In this document: positions 46,456 to 55,571 of the stretch, in pieces | Layout of the letters: each line of letters opens with the position of its first letter | Position numbering within the stretch: position 1 is the stretch's first letter | From: Paenibacillus tianmuensis | GTDB taxonomy: Bacteria; Bacillota; Bacilli; Paenibacillales; NBRC-103111 | Assembly (NCBI RefSeq): GCF_900100345.1 | Contig: NZ_FMTT01000006.1 | Span: 2,737 to 66,736 of the forward strand | Direction: 5' to 3' | DNA: 64,000 bases | Made by a program: the position numbers and the translations under genes | The notes under the pieces: generated by a model | Told to the model about the DNA's origin: nothing | Database searches by the model: none | What the model saw: only the letters and a program-made list of their open reading frames with translations

Positions 46456-47237
46456 ATTCCCGCTCCCACTCCTTCCATCACATATCGGCTGTCGCGGTAA
46501 TGCTCCAGAATGCGGACGAATCTGCGCGCCGTATCGCTCTCGGGATTCAGAAACAGCTTGTCAACCGGCCCGGTCTCGACGATTTTGCCGTTCTCGATCA
46601 CCGCCATGCTGCGGCAAATATGCTGCAATACGTCCAGCTCATGCGTGATCAGGACAACGGTCAGCTTAAGCTGACGATTGATGTCCCTCAGCAGCTCCAG
46701 AATGGAGTAGGTCGTCTGCGGATCGAGCGCCGACGTCGCTTCGTCGCTGAGCAGCACGTCGGGCTCGTTCACGAGCGCTCTCGCGATGCCGACCCGCTGC
46801 TTCTGGCCGCCGCTGAGCTGCGACGGATAGGCGTTCTCTTTATCGCCAAGGCCGACAAGGTCGAGAATTTCCCGGACCCGCCCGCGGATGTGCGCTTTCG
46901 GATGCCCGGCGACCTGAAGAGGAAACGCGACATTCTGGTACACCGTCTTCGCGTCCAGCAGGTTAAACTGCTGAAAAATCATTCCGATTTTTTGCCGGGC
47001 CAGCCGCAACTCCTTCCCGTTCAAGTCCGTAATGACCGTACCCTCGATCTCGATGCTGCCGGAATCCGGCTCCTCCAACCGGTTGAGGCAGCGGATCAAC
47101 GTCGATTTGCCCGCGCCACTGAAGCCGATAATGCCGAAAATATCCCCCTTTTCGATCTGCAAGTTGACATTCTGAAGCGCAGGAAATGCGCCTGACGACG
47201 TTTTGTACGATTTGCTAAGATTGCGAATGACGATCAT
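46452..47237 (-). CDS. metN: methionine ABC transporter ATPase MetN (short form)
   Basis: The 261-residue ATPase has Walker A GFSGAGKSTL, signature LSGGQKQRVGIARAL and Walker B DVLLSDEATSALD. Usual MetN proteins are about 340 residues because of a C-terminal NIL/ACT domain that senses methionine; here the protein ends soon after the ATPase domain, so feedback inhibition by that domain should be absent. It is the first gene of metNIQ and follows an attenuator-like leader. Confidence 0.92.
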   Translation of the reverse strand: MIVIRNLSKSYKTSSGAFPALQNVNLQIEKGDIFGIIGFSGAGKSTLIRCLNRLEEPDSGSIEIEGTVITDLNGKELRLARQKIGMIFQQFNLLDAKTVYQNVAFPLQVAGHPKAHIRGRVREILDLVGLGDKENAYPSQLSGGQKQRVGIARALVNEPDVLLSDEATSALDPQTTYSILELLRDINRQLKLTVVLITHELDVLQHICRSMAVIENGKIVETGPVDKLFLNPESDTARRFVRILEHYRDSRYVMEGVGAGI

Positions 47238-47267
47238 TCCTTCACCTGCTTTTCAGGATAAAAATAA

Positions 47268-47312
47268 AAAAACCAAGCGTCGCCCCGCTGCCATAGCTCG
47301 GGGAAAGCTTAG
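47268..47312 (-). terminator. leader terminator/attenuator of metNIQ
   Basis: On the minus strand CTAAGC-TTT-CCCCG pairs with CGGGG-CGA-CGCTTGG and is followed by a T run, 25-30 bases before metN. A terminator in front of the first gene implies attenuation. No SAM-I, T-box or other known aptamer was recognised upstream of it. Confidence 0.65.
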
Positions 47313-47385
47313 TTTCCAGTGGACTGGTCAACTCATCGTGCATGTTGTCGTTTTTTAATTCCGACTATACCGATTATATTTATTT

Positions 47386-47414
47386 AATTTAAAGGATGGA
47401 CTGGGTGCTGTCAA
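47386..47414 (-). promoter_or_regulatory. candidate promoter of metNIQ
   Basis: On the minus strand TTGACA (47414-47409) and TAAATT (47391-47386) are 17 bases apart, about 150 bases before metN and upstream of the attenuator. The -35 box is perfect; the -10 box is weak. Confidence 0.5.
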
Positions 47415-47528
47415 GAACTTTTAGCACGGAACTTATCCTCGGAAACGAACTTGACGGGGTGAGAAGATCATGCTAAATTATAACAAATTAAATCCATTGA
47501 TTAACTTGGATATATGGAGGTATGGCCT

Positions 47529-48881
47529 GTGACCCGAACAAGACAAATCAAACTGTCCGCCTATTTGGTCGGCACCGGCATGCATGTCGCTTCGTGGCGG
47601 CATCCTGAAGCCCAACCCGATGCGAGTATCGACATCGATTATTACAAGCGGCTCGCGCAGCTTGCCGAAGGCGGAAAATTCGATATCGCCTTTATCGCCG
47701 ACAGTCTCGCGATCAACGAAGCGTCTCATCCGAATATTTTGAACCGCTACGAACCGATCACGCTCATTACCGCGCTGGCGGGCGCCACTTCGAAGATCGG
47801 TGTCGTCGCCACCGCTTCCACCTCGTATATCGAGCCGTTCAATCTGGCCCGCCTCTTCATGTCGGCTGATCATATCAGCAAAGGCCGGGTCGGCTGGAAT
47901 ATCGTCACGACCCGGGACTTGTCCGGAAATACGGCGCTCAACTTCGGAGGCAAGGAGCATTATGAGCACTCGCTGCGCTATAAGCGCGCGGAGGAGTTCC
48001 TCGAAGTCGTCAAAGGACTGTGGGATTCGTGGGAGGACGACGCTTTTGTCCGCGACAAGGAGAGCGGTCAATTTTTCGACCGGAGCAAGCTGCATTGCAT
48101 CAACTACCAAGGCGAGTTTTTCGCCGTGCAAGGTCCGCTCAACATCGGCCGGTCCCCGCAGGGCCATCCCGTCCTCGTGCAGGCCGGCAATTCCGAATCC
48201 GGGCAAAGCTTTGCCGCAGGCACGGCGGAGGTCGTGTTTTCCATCAAATACGATATCGACGATGCGAAGCAGTTTTACCGTTCCTTCAAAAGCAAGGTCA
48301 CTGCTGCGGGAAGGTCGGCCGACGACGTGTACATTTTGCAGGGCATCTCTCCGGTCATCGCCGAAACGGAGGAAGCAGCCCAGCGGAAGCTGAAGCAGTT
48401 GGAGTCCTGCATTACCGAGGAGACGGGTATCGGCTTCTTATCCGACTATTTCAAAAGCGTCGATTTTACGGGAGCCACCCTCGGTTCGAGAGCGGCGGAC
48501 TTCGGGCTGGACCGGCTGCCGGAGACGAAATCCGATTACATCAAGCACCGGCCCGTCATTGCGCGGGAAAACCCTACGCTGCGGGAGGTTTATTCTCTGC
48601 TGACCGGTTCGTTCAGCAGCGAGCATTTCGTCGGCACGCCGGAGAAAATTGCGGACACGCTGGAAACCTGGTTTACGGAAAGAGCCGCCGACGGCTTTAT
48701 GCTGATGGCGCCCCTGCTTCCGCAAGGCTTGGAAGATTTCGTGGAACACGTCGTCCCCCTGCTGCAGCAAAGAGGGCTGTTCCGTACAGAGTACGAGGGC
48801 AGTACGCTGAGAGACCATTTTCACCTGCCGAAGCCGCAGAATCGGTTCGCCGCTGCCAGAGCGGAGCAGGCGCAGCTTTAG
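47529..48881 (+). CDS. FMN-dependent monooxygenase, NtaA/SnaA/DszA family
   Basis: The 450-residue product is a luciferase-like (LLM class) flavin monooxygenase of the two-component DszA/NtaA group, with blocks RQIKLSAYLVGTGMH, LARLFMSADHISKGRVGWNI and GRSPQGHPVLVQAGNSESGQ. GTG 47529 is the start because GGAGG lies eight bases upstream, while the ATG at 47514 overlaps that site. Enzymes of this group oxidise aminopolycarboxylates or organosulfur compounds using reduced FMN from a partner. Divergence from metNIQ suggests a role in sulfur scavenging. Confidence 0.85.
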   Translation: MTRTRQIKLSAYLVGTGMHVASWRHPEAQPDASIDIDYYKRLAQLAEGGKFDIAFIADSLAINEASHPNILNRYEPITLITALAGATSKIGVVATASTSYIEPFNLARLFMSADHISKGRVGWNIVTTRDLSGNTALNFGGKEHYEHSLRYKRAEEFLEVVKGLWDSWEDDAFVRDKESGQFFDRSKLHCINYQGEFFAVQGPLNIGRSPQGHPVLVQAGNSESGQSFAAGTAEVVFSIKYDIDDAKQFYRSFKSKVTAAGRSADDVYILQGISPVIAETEEAAQRKLKQLESCITEETGIGFLSDYFKSVDFTGATLGSRAADFGLDRLPETKSDYIKHRPVIARENPTLREVYSLLTGSFSSEHFVGTPEKIADTLETWFTERAADGFMLMAPLLPQGLEDFVEHVVPLLQQRGLFRTEYEGSTLRDHFHLPKPQNRFAAARAEQAQL

Positions 48882-48894
48882 ATTGCAGGAATAG

Positions 48895-48943
48895 CGAAAG
48901 ACCGGGCCTCTTCACCTGTGAAGGAAGGAGTTCCGGTCTTTCG
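48895..48943. terminator. intrinsic terminator after the monooxygenase gene
   Basis: CGAAAGACCGG and CCGGTCTTTCG form an 11-pair stem between two convergent genes. Confidence 0.75.
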
Positions 48944-48990
48944 TTTGATGCATGGCGGCCGTTGTCTTGTCGGATAAGGAGATTATCCGT

Positions 48991-49644
48991 TTACATTTGC
49001 AACATACTGAGCTTGTCCTTCACCTGCTCGACTAGCTTCCGGGCGTCTTCTTGATTGTTCACCACGTCGGTCAAGTCCATATCGACGATTAATACGTCGG
49101 ACTGATTGTAATATTTCATCAGCCACTCGTCGTATCCTTTCCACAAATACCGATAATACTCGACAAGCGATTCGTCCTGCTCGAATTCGCGTCCGCGCTG
49201 CGAAATGCGCTGCAGTACCGTCTCGAACGTACCCTTCAAATAAACCATCAGATCAGGAGCCTTCTTCGGCAGCTCCTCCAGCTCTTCCAGCATATTGTTC
49301 GCAAGGTTCTCGTACACCTGAAACTCCAGATCGTTGATACGTCCGAGCTCGTGGTTTACTTTTGCAAAATACCAGTCTTCGTAGATGCTCCGGTCCAGGA
49401 CGTTGCGGTTGCTCCGCAGCGCTTTCTTGATCGACTTAAACCGGCTGTCCAAAAAATACAGCTGGAGTAAAAACGGGTATCGGTGCTTCTCGATCTCTTC
49501 CTTCGATGCCGTATAGAAAAGCGGTAAAATCGGATTATCGTCCACGCTCTCGTAAAACACTTCCGATCCGAGCTCCCGCCCAAGCAATTCGGCTACGGAC
49601 GTTTTCCCCAGACCGATCATCCCCCCGACAACAATCACTGACAT
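48991..49644 (-). CDS. deoxynucleoside kinase (dAK/dCK type)
   Basis: The 217-residue kinase has P-loop GGMIGLGKTSVAELLG, VLDRSIYEDWYFAK (the D/E-R-S motif) and the lid RGREFEQDESLVEYY. It phosphorylates deoxyadenosine/deoxycytidine or deoxyguanosine for salvage; the exact base cannot be told from sequence. It stands alone. Confidence 0.88.
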   Translation of the reverse strand: MSVIVVGGMIGLGKTSVAELLGRELGSEVFYESVDDNPILPLFYTASKEEIEKHRYPFLLQLYFLDSRFKSIKKALRSNRNVLDRSIYEDWYFAKVNHELGRINDLEFQVYENLANNMLEELEELPKKAPDLMVYLKGTFETVLQRISQRGREFEQDESLVEYYRYLWKGYDEWLMKYYNQSDVLIVDMDLTDVVNNQEDARKLVEQVKDKLSMLQM

Positions 49645-49789
49645 TGTCCCCTTTCTCCTTACGCCGCTTCTGTGAAGCTTATCATTTTAACAATACTTAA
49701 CTCATGGCTTAAAACAACTGCTCTATTATAGCAGGAAAGCCCGGCTTTGTCTCAAATTACAACGGTTGGGCGTTCGCATCCAAAGAAAA

Positions 49790-49810
49790 AAGCGGTCATG
49801 TCGACCGCTT
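49790..49810 (-). terminator. intrinsic terminator of the peptidase gene
   Basis: AAGCGGTC and GACCGCTT form a tight hairpin followed by six T on the minus strand, eight bases past the peptidase stop. Confidence 0.85.
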
Positions 49811-49817
49811 CCATAGC

Positions 49818-51614
49818 TTAGCCTTCTTCTGTTAAAGCGAGGAACTGCTTCACATCTTCGATAGAAAGATCGACCGCCTGCTGCCAAAACTCCGGCTGCT
49901 CCAAGTCCACCCCCAAATGCTTGCTCGCCAGCTGCTCGACCGTCAAGCGGCCGGTGTCCTGAAGCAAGGCAATGTACCGCGCCTCGAACGATTCGCCTTC
50001 CCGGCGCGCAAGCGAGTAGATGCCCGAGGAAAACAGGAAGCCGAACGTGTACGGGAAATTGTAAAACGGCACGGAGGTCCGGTAAAAGTGCGACTTCGCC
50101 GCCCAGAAATGCGGGTGGTACTCGCTCAGAGCGTCGCAGAACGCGTCTTTTTGAGCCTCGATCATCAGCTCGTTCAACCGGTCCGGGCTGACGAGTCCGA
50201 CCTTGCGCTCCTCGTAGAACCGCGTCTCGAACAGGAACCGCGCATGAATGTCCATGAAAAAGGTGACGGCCCGCTGGATTTTATCATTCAGCAAGAACAG
50301 CTTTTGCTCCCGCGTCTCCGCCTGCTTCAACGCAGCGTCGCTGACGATCAATTCGGCAAAGGTCGAAGCCGTCTCCGCCACGTTCATCGCGTAGCGCTGA
50401 GTCATCGGCGGAAGCTCGTTCATCACATGCTGGTGAAACGCATGGCCGAGCTCGTGCGCCAGCGTCGACAAGTTCCCCGCCCCGGAGTAAGTCATGAAGA
50501 TCCGGCTCTGCTTGCTGACCGGGAACGAGGTGCAGAAGCCTCCGGGCCGTTTGCCCGGGCGGTCCTCCGCCTCCACCCACCGCTCCTCGAACGCACGCAC
50601 GGTAAAGTCGGCGAGCTGCGGCGAGAACCGGCGGAACTGCTCCTCGATCATCACGGCAGCCTCGTCGTAGGAGATGTTCGTGTCCTTGCCTTCAAGCGGC
50701 GCATACAGATCGGACCAAGCCAGGCGCTCCACCCCCATCAGCTTGGCGAGCCGCCCCAGATAAGCGATAAAGACCGGCTTGTTCTTCTCGATCACTTCCC
50801 ACATGGTCAGCAGCGTTTTCCTGGTCATCCGGTTGTTTTCCAGCGGCTCTCGAAGCACCGAATCCCAGCCCCGATGCTTGTACAGCTGGAGGCGAAAGCC
50901 TGCAATATGGTTCAACGTATCGGCGCAAAAATCTTCCTGAGCCGTCCATGTTTCCTCCCATTGCCGGAACAGGCGTCCCCGTTCCTGACGATCCTGCTCT
51001 TTAAACATCTGGTTGAAAAACTGCCCGACTGAGAGCATGACCGTATTCCCGTCCTTCTCATACGGAAACCGGATCTGCTTCACGATCGTGTTGTACAAGG
51101 CGCTCCAGCCATGATAGCCGTCCACAGCAAGGTCGTTCACTAACGTTTCTTGCTCCAGCGGCAGCTTGTCTTTTACCTGCGTCCGGCGTTCCTCCAGATT
51201 GAAGGCGAGGGCTGTCATCGCTTCGCTGCCGACCCACTGGGCGAATACGGAGTCCGGCATCTCCGCAAGCAGCACGTCGAAGCGCGTCATGGCGGACTGG
51301 TAGTTCGCCTGAATGCCGTCCAGCCGACCGCCTAGCCGAACGGCCCCCCGGTCTGCCTGATTTTGCGCGGACAGGCAGATGATGAAGGCTGCTGCTTGAC
51401 GCAGCCGTTTTTGCAAGTCCTGCAGCAGCTCCACGAAGCCCTGCAATGCGGCGGCAGCTTCTGCGGTTTGCGGCGACGGCAGAGCGTCCAGCTCGCTGCG
51501 AAAGCGGTTCGTGTCGGCTTCAAGCGCATTCAAATATTGCGCGAAATCGGAAGAGTCGCTGCCTCCCGAGAAAAAAACGTCCAGATCCCAAGTTTGCCGC
51601 AATGATCGGTTCAT
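49818..51614 (-). CDS. M3-family oligoendopeptidase (PepF-like)
   Basis: ATG 51614 follows AAAGGGG by nine bases, which removes 22 spurious residues. The 598-residue zinc peptidase has the HExxH motif in LAHELGHAFHQHV (about residue 390) and the third ligand region NVAETASTFAELIV. It degrades short peptides in the cytosol. It belongs to the M3B pepF/M3 clade; pepF homologues also act in sporulation and peptide turnover. Confidence 0.9.
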   Translation of the reverse strand: MNRSLRQTWDLDVFFSGGSDSSDFAQYLNALEADTNRFRSELDALPSPQTAEAAAALQGFVELLQDLQKRLRQAAAFIICLSAQNQADRGAVRLGGRLDGIQANYQSAMTRFDVLLAEMPDSVFAQWVGSEAMTALAFNLEERRTQVKDKLPLEQETLVNDLAVDGYHGWSALYNTIVKQIRFPYEKDGNTVMLSVGQFFNQMFKEQDRQERGRLFRQWEETWTAQEDFCADTLNHIAGFRLQLYKHRGWDSVLREPLENNRMTRKTLLTMWEVIEKNKPVFIAYLGRLAKLMGVERLAWSDLYAPLEGKDTNISYDEAAVMIEEQFRRFSPQLADFTVRAFEERWVEAEDRPGKRPGGFCTSFPVSKQSRIFMTYSGAGNLSTLAHELGHAFHQHVMNELPPMTQRYAMNVAETASTFAELIVSDAALKQAETREQKLFLLNDKIQRAVTFFMDIHARFLFETRFYEERKVGLVSPDRLNELMIEAQKDAFCDALSEYHPHFWAAKSHFYRTSVPFYNFPYTFGFLFSSGIYSLARREGESFEARYIALLQDTGRLTVEQLASKHLGVDLEQPEFWQQAVDLSIEDVKQFLALTEEG

Positions 51615-51818
51615 CCAGGGGAACCCCTTTCGGATAAGAGTATATAAACGGATAATGACGCGAAAAAATGCGCACTTCATGTTATTCTACAAACGGTCAA
51701 TTATCCCTTCCGAAAACCCTCCACTCAGCTGTACGCGGCGTTGCCCGGCCTGAAAGTGGAGAACGGCTGCGAATCATTTTAGAAAACAACGACTTGAGGC
51801 AGACCGCGAGGACATACC

Positions 51819-51992
51819 ATGAGATTCGGAACGAAAACGAGACTGGACCGTCTTCAGACGCTCCTCCAATCCATCGCCGACGAGCAGCAGCAAAAAGAAG
51901 CCCTGCATCTTCTGGAATCGCTCAAACGGGATATCGATGAAAATTACGCAGAAATCCGCAAACCGATCCGCCTTTATGAGAAAGATCAATGA
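51819..51992 (+). CDS. small coiled-coil protein, 57 aa
   Basis: The frame runs from ATG 51819 to TGA 51990-51992, with CGAGG seven bases before the start. The product begins RFGTKTRLDRLQTLLQSIAD and is highly charged and helical (DEQQQKEALHLLESLKRDID), as in small coiled-coil proteins. It overlaps the tail of the convergent APS-kinase gene by seven bases. No family was recognised; it is shorter than 60 codons and easily missed. Confidence 0.45.
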   Translation: MRFGTKTRLDRLQTLLQSIADEQQQKEALHLLESLKRDIDENYAEIRKPIRLYEKDQ

Positions 51993-52525
51993 CCGCCCAA
52001 CGAGCGCAGCGCCAGCATAATTTTCTCCACGTTATGCGTCAGGGAATGCTCATTTGTATGAATCGTAAGCTCCGCATGCTCCGGGGGCTCGTAGGCGTCG
52101 GATATGCCGGTAAAATTCGGAATAAGCCCGAGCCGCGCCTTGGCATACAGCCCTTTGACGTCCCGCTGCTCGCATACCTCCAGCGGACACTCTACATAAA
52201 TTTCCATGAACCGCGGCAATACCGACCTCGCGTAAGCTCTCATGCTGCGGTACGGCGTGATAGCCGACACGAGCACGATTGCGCCACTACCGGCGTGTGT
52301 TTTCGCAAGCTCGACAATCCGGCGGATATGCTCAAGCCGATCGGCGGGCGTGAATCCCAGATCGCTGGACAGCGTCTTGCGCAGCTCGTCTCCGTCCAGC
52401 CATTCGACCCGGCGTCCCTGTTCGCGCAGAACGGATGCCGCCTCCCGCGCCGTCGTCGTCTTCCCTGAGCCGGACAGCCCGGTAAACCAGAGGACCGCCC
52501 CTTCCTTTTCGTTCAAAAACCGCAT
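51986..52525 (-). CDS. cysC: adenylylsulfate kinase (CysC-like)
   Basis: ATG 52525 follows GAAGGAGG by seven bases. The 179-residue protein has P-loop WFTGLSGSGKTTTA, DGDELRKTLSSDLGF, DRLEHIRRI and EVCEQRDVKGLYAKARLG, all typical of APS kinase, which turns APS into PAPS. No ATP sulfurylase or PAPS reductase gene is near. It is the last gene of the STM4011-4015-like operon, overlapping the radical SAM gene by 13 bases, so it may act in that pathway rather than in sulfate assimilation. Confidence 0.88.
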   Translation of the reverse strand: MRFLNEKEGAVLWFTGLSGSGKTTTAREAASVLREQGRRVEWLDGDELRKTLSSDLGFTPADRLEHIRRIVELAKTHAGSGAIVLVSAITPYRSMRAYARSVLPRFMEIYVECPLEVCEQRDVKGLYAKARLGLIPNFTGISDAYEPPEHAELTIHTNEHSLTHNVEKIMLALRSLGGH

Positions 52526-53415
52526 GGCGACGCCTCCTTCGCGACATATCGCGCATCCGCGCCGGGAACTCGTTCCAATATTCCTTTTCCGTAAATCGAC
52601 TCCATCGACAGCTCCGGCATATGCACGTAGCCGATGTAACAGCCGCACGTTTTCATCCGACACGGTCTTTCCGCGGATAATCGTTCCAAGCCGTCGCGGT
52701 ACAAATTCCCGATCACTCTCCGGTCCTTATAGCAGCGTTTGACCAGCCCCGAGCCCGTAACGAAAAACACGCGGCTTCCCGTGGCGCAAGGCTTCCCCAT
52801 GCTGTCATAATCCCGCGCGTTCCACTCAAAATAAGGGTCAATCTCGCGAAAGGCCGCCTTTTCCTCGGGCGAATAATACGCCGGCTGGTCCTTGTACGCG
52901 TTCACCCACAAGTAAACATCCTGAGGCAGCGTACGGCGCAGCGAACGGATCGGCTCAAGGTAGCTTTTGATCCCGACGGAGCCGACGCTGAAGGATATCC
53001 CTTTGTCGTAAAGCTGCGCGCACTGGGCCAGAAACGACGCTTCGCTCGTTTGACCGGGATGGTATGTGACCCAGAACGCCGCCTTTTCCTTGTTCAGCCC
53101 GTTCGTCCAGTCCAGCTTGACGGACAAGTTCGTCTGGATCGCCACTTTGTCAACGTGCTCCAGATGGGACAGCTCCGTTAACGCCTCGCGGTACCATCGG
53201 TGGACCAGCGCCTCGCCGTACGGATTGAAGAAGAGGGACAGACGCCTGCCGTCTGCCCCCTGCTCCCGAACCCATGACACAAATCGCTCCAGCTGCGCCT
53301 TGTCCTTCGCCAGCGTCTCGCGGCTGTCCGTCGTTTTGCTGAACGGACAATACGGACAATCGTAGTTGCAGGAGGATAACGCGCCCCGGTAATATAACGT
53401 CGTGCTTACACGCAT
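52513..53415 (-). CDS. STM4011-family radical SAM protein
   Basis: The 300-residue protein has the radical SAM motif CNYDCPYC at residues 17-24 and a C-terminal cysteine group (CRMKTCGCYIGYVH, about 255-268) that may hold an auxiliary cluster. Other features are LFFNPYGEALVHRWYREALT and FEWNARDYDSMGKPCATGSR. Order and content of the operon match the uncharacterised STM4011 family. It overlaps the STM4012-like gene by ten bases. Substrate is unknown. Confidence 0.85.
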   Translation of the reverse strand: MRVSTTLYYRGALSSCNYDCPYCPFSKTTDSRETLAKDKAQLERFVSWVREQGADGRRLSLFFNPYGEALVHRWYREALTELSHLEHVDKVAIQTNLSVKLDWTNGLNKEKAAFWVTYHPGQTSEASFLAQCAQLYDKGISFSVGSVGIKSYLEPIRSLRRTLPQDVYLWVNAYKDQPAYYSPEEKAAFREIDPYFEWNARDYDSMGKPCATGSRVFFVTGSGLVKRCYKDRRVIGNLYRDGLERLSAERPCRMKTCGCYIGYVHMPELSMESIYGKGILERVPGADARYVAKEASPCGF

Positions 53416-54752
53416 ACGAATTCCTCCATCCGCTCCCTGACCTCCGGCGAGATCAGCCAGTCGCCGATCGCATCGGAGTAGGCCATGCCTTCGTCCGTCA
53501 GGCGCATCGTACCGTCTTCCAACACAGCGAACCCGGCAGCCAGCAGCCGGTTCAGCTCGGGACGGCTGGCGAACGGATCGCTGCCGAACCTCGCTTCATA
53601 AGCGCGCCGCTCCAGCCCTTCGCGGTGGAGCAGCGCCTTGATAACGAAACGGCGCTGCTGCTCGGCCAGGTTCAAGACGTAGCCGTAATCGGCCGTATCG
53701 TAGCTTGACGCAGAGACGTAGTCGGCGATAATGCTTTGAGTCGCCTTGTAGCTTACGCCGTAGCGGGAAGCGTAATGCACTTCCCCCGTGTACGAACGCG
53801 CGCCGCAGCCGAGACCGACCATCCCTTCCTCCTGACAGCCGTAAGGCAGCAGGCTCTTCCCGGACTTCGCGTCCGGCTTGGCGAAACGCCGCATTGAGAA
53901 CGCTTCGTAGCCTTTCTCCTTCAAGCGCTCGAAAGCGGCTCGGTACATATCCAGCCGGTGATCCTGCCCTTTGCGACGCAGCTCCTCCGGCTTCAAGATC
54001 GTATTCTCGCGCGTATACAGCGGGTAAATGAAAATTTCCTCCGGCTCATATTCCATCGCCCGATCCAGCGAATACAACCACGACTCCACCGTCTGGCCCG
54101 GCAGCCCGTAAATCAGATCGAGATTAAGCACGGCAAAGTCGTACCGTTTCAGCACTTCGAGCGCGCGCATCACTTCGCCCGGCTTTTGCGGGCGGTAGAT
54201 CGCAGCGGCTTCGGCTTCGATGAAGCTTTGTATGCCCATACTCACCCGGTCGACCTTCCGTTCCTTCAGCAGCTTCATTCGCGCGTCGGTCACGGTATCC
54301 GGGGACGTCTCGACGGAGATCGAGGCACGGTCCGGATCGAGCCCCATCACCTGCTCCGCAATATCAAACAAACGTTCGAGAAGCCGCTCGTTCAGCAGCG
54401 TCGGCGTCCCGCCGCCGATCGCAAAGCGGGAGAATGGCCGGTGAGAAACCATGGGCGCCCACTGCCTCGCCTGACGCTCCAATGCAGCGACATACTGCTC
54501 GTGCGCGTCGACGCTCCGGTCGGGCAGCGTAAATAGATTGCAGAACCCGCACCGGGCCGCGCAGAACGGAATGTGCATATATAAAAAGAACGACTCCCCG
54601 CTCTCCCGCTTCCACAGCTCATGCAGCGGCAGCGGCGGATTCAGTTCGCGATAGGCCGTTTTATGCGGATAGGAGTACAAGTAAGACCGGTATGGCGATG
54701 CGGCGATTTGCTCCGACCAGCGCCGGATGTCTTCTGATTCCCGGAATTCCAC
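53406..54752 (-). CDS. STM4012-family radical SAM protein (HemN/HemW-like)
   Basis: The 448-residue product has YMHIPFCAARCGFCNLFT, the CxxxCxxC site of HemN-like enzymes with a phenylalanine before the last cysteine, followed by AIGGGTPTLL and NLDLIYGLPGQTVESW. It resembles HemW but lies in the STM401x operon, and it carries YGCQEEGMVGLGCGARSYTG in place of the usual HemW C-terminal pattern. It probably acts on a dedicated substrate of this pathway. Confidence 0.85.
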   Translation of the reverse strand: MEFRESEDIRRWSEQIAASPYRSYLYSYPHKTAYRELNPPLPLHELWKRESGESFFLYMHIPFCAARCGFCNLFTLPDRSVDAHEQYVAALERQARQWAPMVSHRPFSRFAIGGGTPTLLNERLLERLFDIAEQVMGLDPDRASISVETSPDTVTDARMKLLKERKVDRVSMGIQSFIEAEAAAIYRPQKPGEVMRALEVLKRYDFAVLNLDLIYGLPGQTVESWLYSLDRAMEYEPEEIFIYPLYTRENTILKPEELRRKGQDHRLDMYRAAFERLKEKGYEAFSMRRFAKPDAKSGKSLLPYGCQEEGMVGLGCGARSYTGEVHYASRYGVSYKATQSIIADYVSASSYDTADYGYVLNLAEQQRRFVIKALLHREGLERRAYEARFGSDPFASRPELNRLLAAGFAVLEDGTMRLTDEGMAYSDAIGDWLISPEVRERMEEFVCV

Positions 54753-54782
54753 TTGATGTCCCTCCTTCGATAGCTTTTATGT

Positions 54783-55568
54783 CTACAAAATAAACTCCCG
54801 GTACGGCACGTTCCATACGACCTCGTGCGCAAGCCGGTGGCCGTGATAGCCGTCCTCGCCGTAAGCGGTCCCGTGGTCGGAGGAGACGATGCAGAACGTC
54901 TTGCCCCGCGCGCGCATCGCCTCGAACAGCCTTCCAAGCTGTCCGTCCACATAGCGCAGTGCCGCCCGTTGGGTATCCACCGAATCGCGCTTGGCGCCGG
55001 GCACGAAATAATGGTTCGGACCGTGAATGGCGCTCACGTTCGTGAAGAGAAACAGCCTCTGGTCCGGGTCGGCCGAGCCGATCAGCTTCAGCGCATGATT
55101 CACCTGATGCTCGGTGGAGCGCGGATTCGTTACGCCGAACGTCTGGCGCCAGTAACTCTCTTGAAAATACGACGGTAACACTTTCGCCAGCGGCACTTTT
55201 TTCGTAAAAAAAATAACGCCGCCGATGCAGATCGTCCGGTATCCTTCCTTAGCAAGGCCAGAAACGATGTCGGGCGTATCGAACAGCCATGTGTTCGGAT
55301 TGGTCTGCAGTCCCGTATTTTTCGAGTGGAACAGCCGGATATGACTGGCTTTGTCCGTATTCGCAGGCGTCGGCAAAAAACCGCCGAAGAACGCGTGATG
55401 CGCGGCATACGTAAAGCTGCCTGGCGTATGACGCTTTTCCCAGCCGCCCGTTCCGCACAGATTGGGGCAGTTCTCTTCCTCCAGCTTCGCCACGTCGTAG
55501 CGAAGCGTGTCAAGCGTCACAAACAAAATGTCGTGCGTGCCGACAATGTCGTTCATATTGATAGTCAT
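54783..55568 (-). CDS. STM4013/SEN3800-family hydrolase (alkaline phosphatase superfamily)
   Basis: The 261-residue protein has the metal site and nucleophile region ILFVTLDTLRYDVAKLEEEN, where the Thr after Asp would be the nucleophile, and the second metal site CIVSSDHGTAYGEDGYHGH. This is the alkaline-phosphatase/sulfatase superfamily without a formylglycine cysteine motif, so a phosphatase or phosphotransferase is more likely than a sulfatase. It lies three bases after the STM4014-like gene. Confidence 0.85.
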   Translation of the reverse strand: MTINMNDIVGTHDILFVTLDTLRYDVAKLEEENCPNLCGTGGWEKRHTPGSFTYAAHHAFFGGFLPTPANTDKASHIRLFHSKNTGLQTNPNTWLFDTPDIVSGLAKEGYRTICIGGVIFFTKKVPLAKVLPSYFQESYWRQTFGVTNPRSTEHQVNHALKLIGSADPDQRLFLFTNVSAIHGPNHYFVPGAKRDSVDTQRAALRYVDGQLGRLFEAMRARGKTFCIVSSDHGTAYGEDGYHGHRLAHEVVWNVPYREFIL

Positions 55569-55571
55569 GCT

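Noticed and set aside
47240-47420. SAM-I riboswitch before metNIQ
   Set aside because: The conserved S-box core sequences were not found; only a terminator hairpin is clear.
54783-55568. Classical sulfatase
   Set aside because: The product lacks the CxPxR/SxPxR formylglycine motif; the Thr after the metal-binding Asp fits phosphatase-type members of the superfamily.
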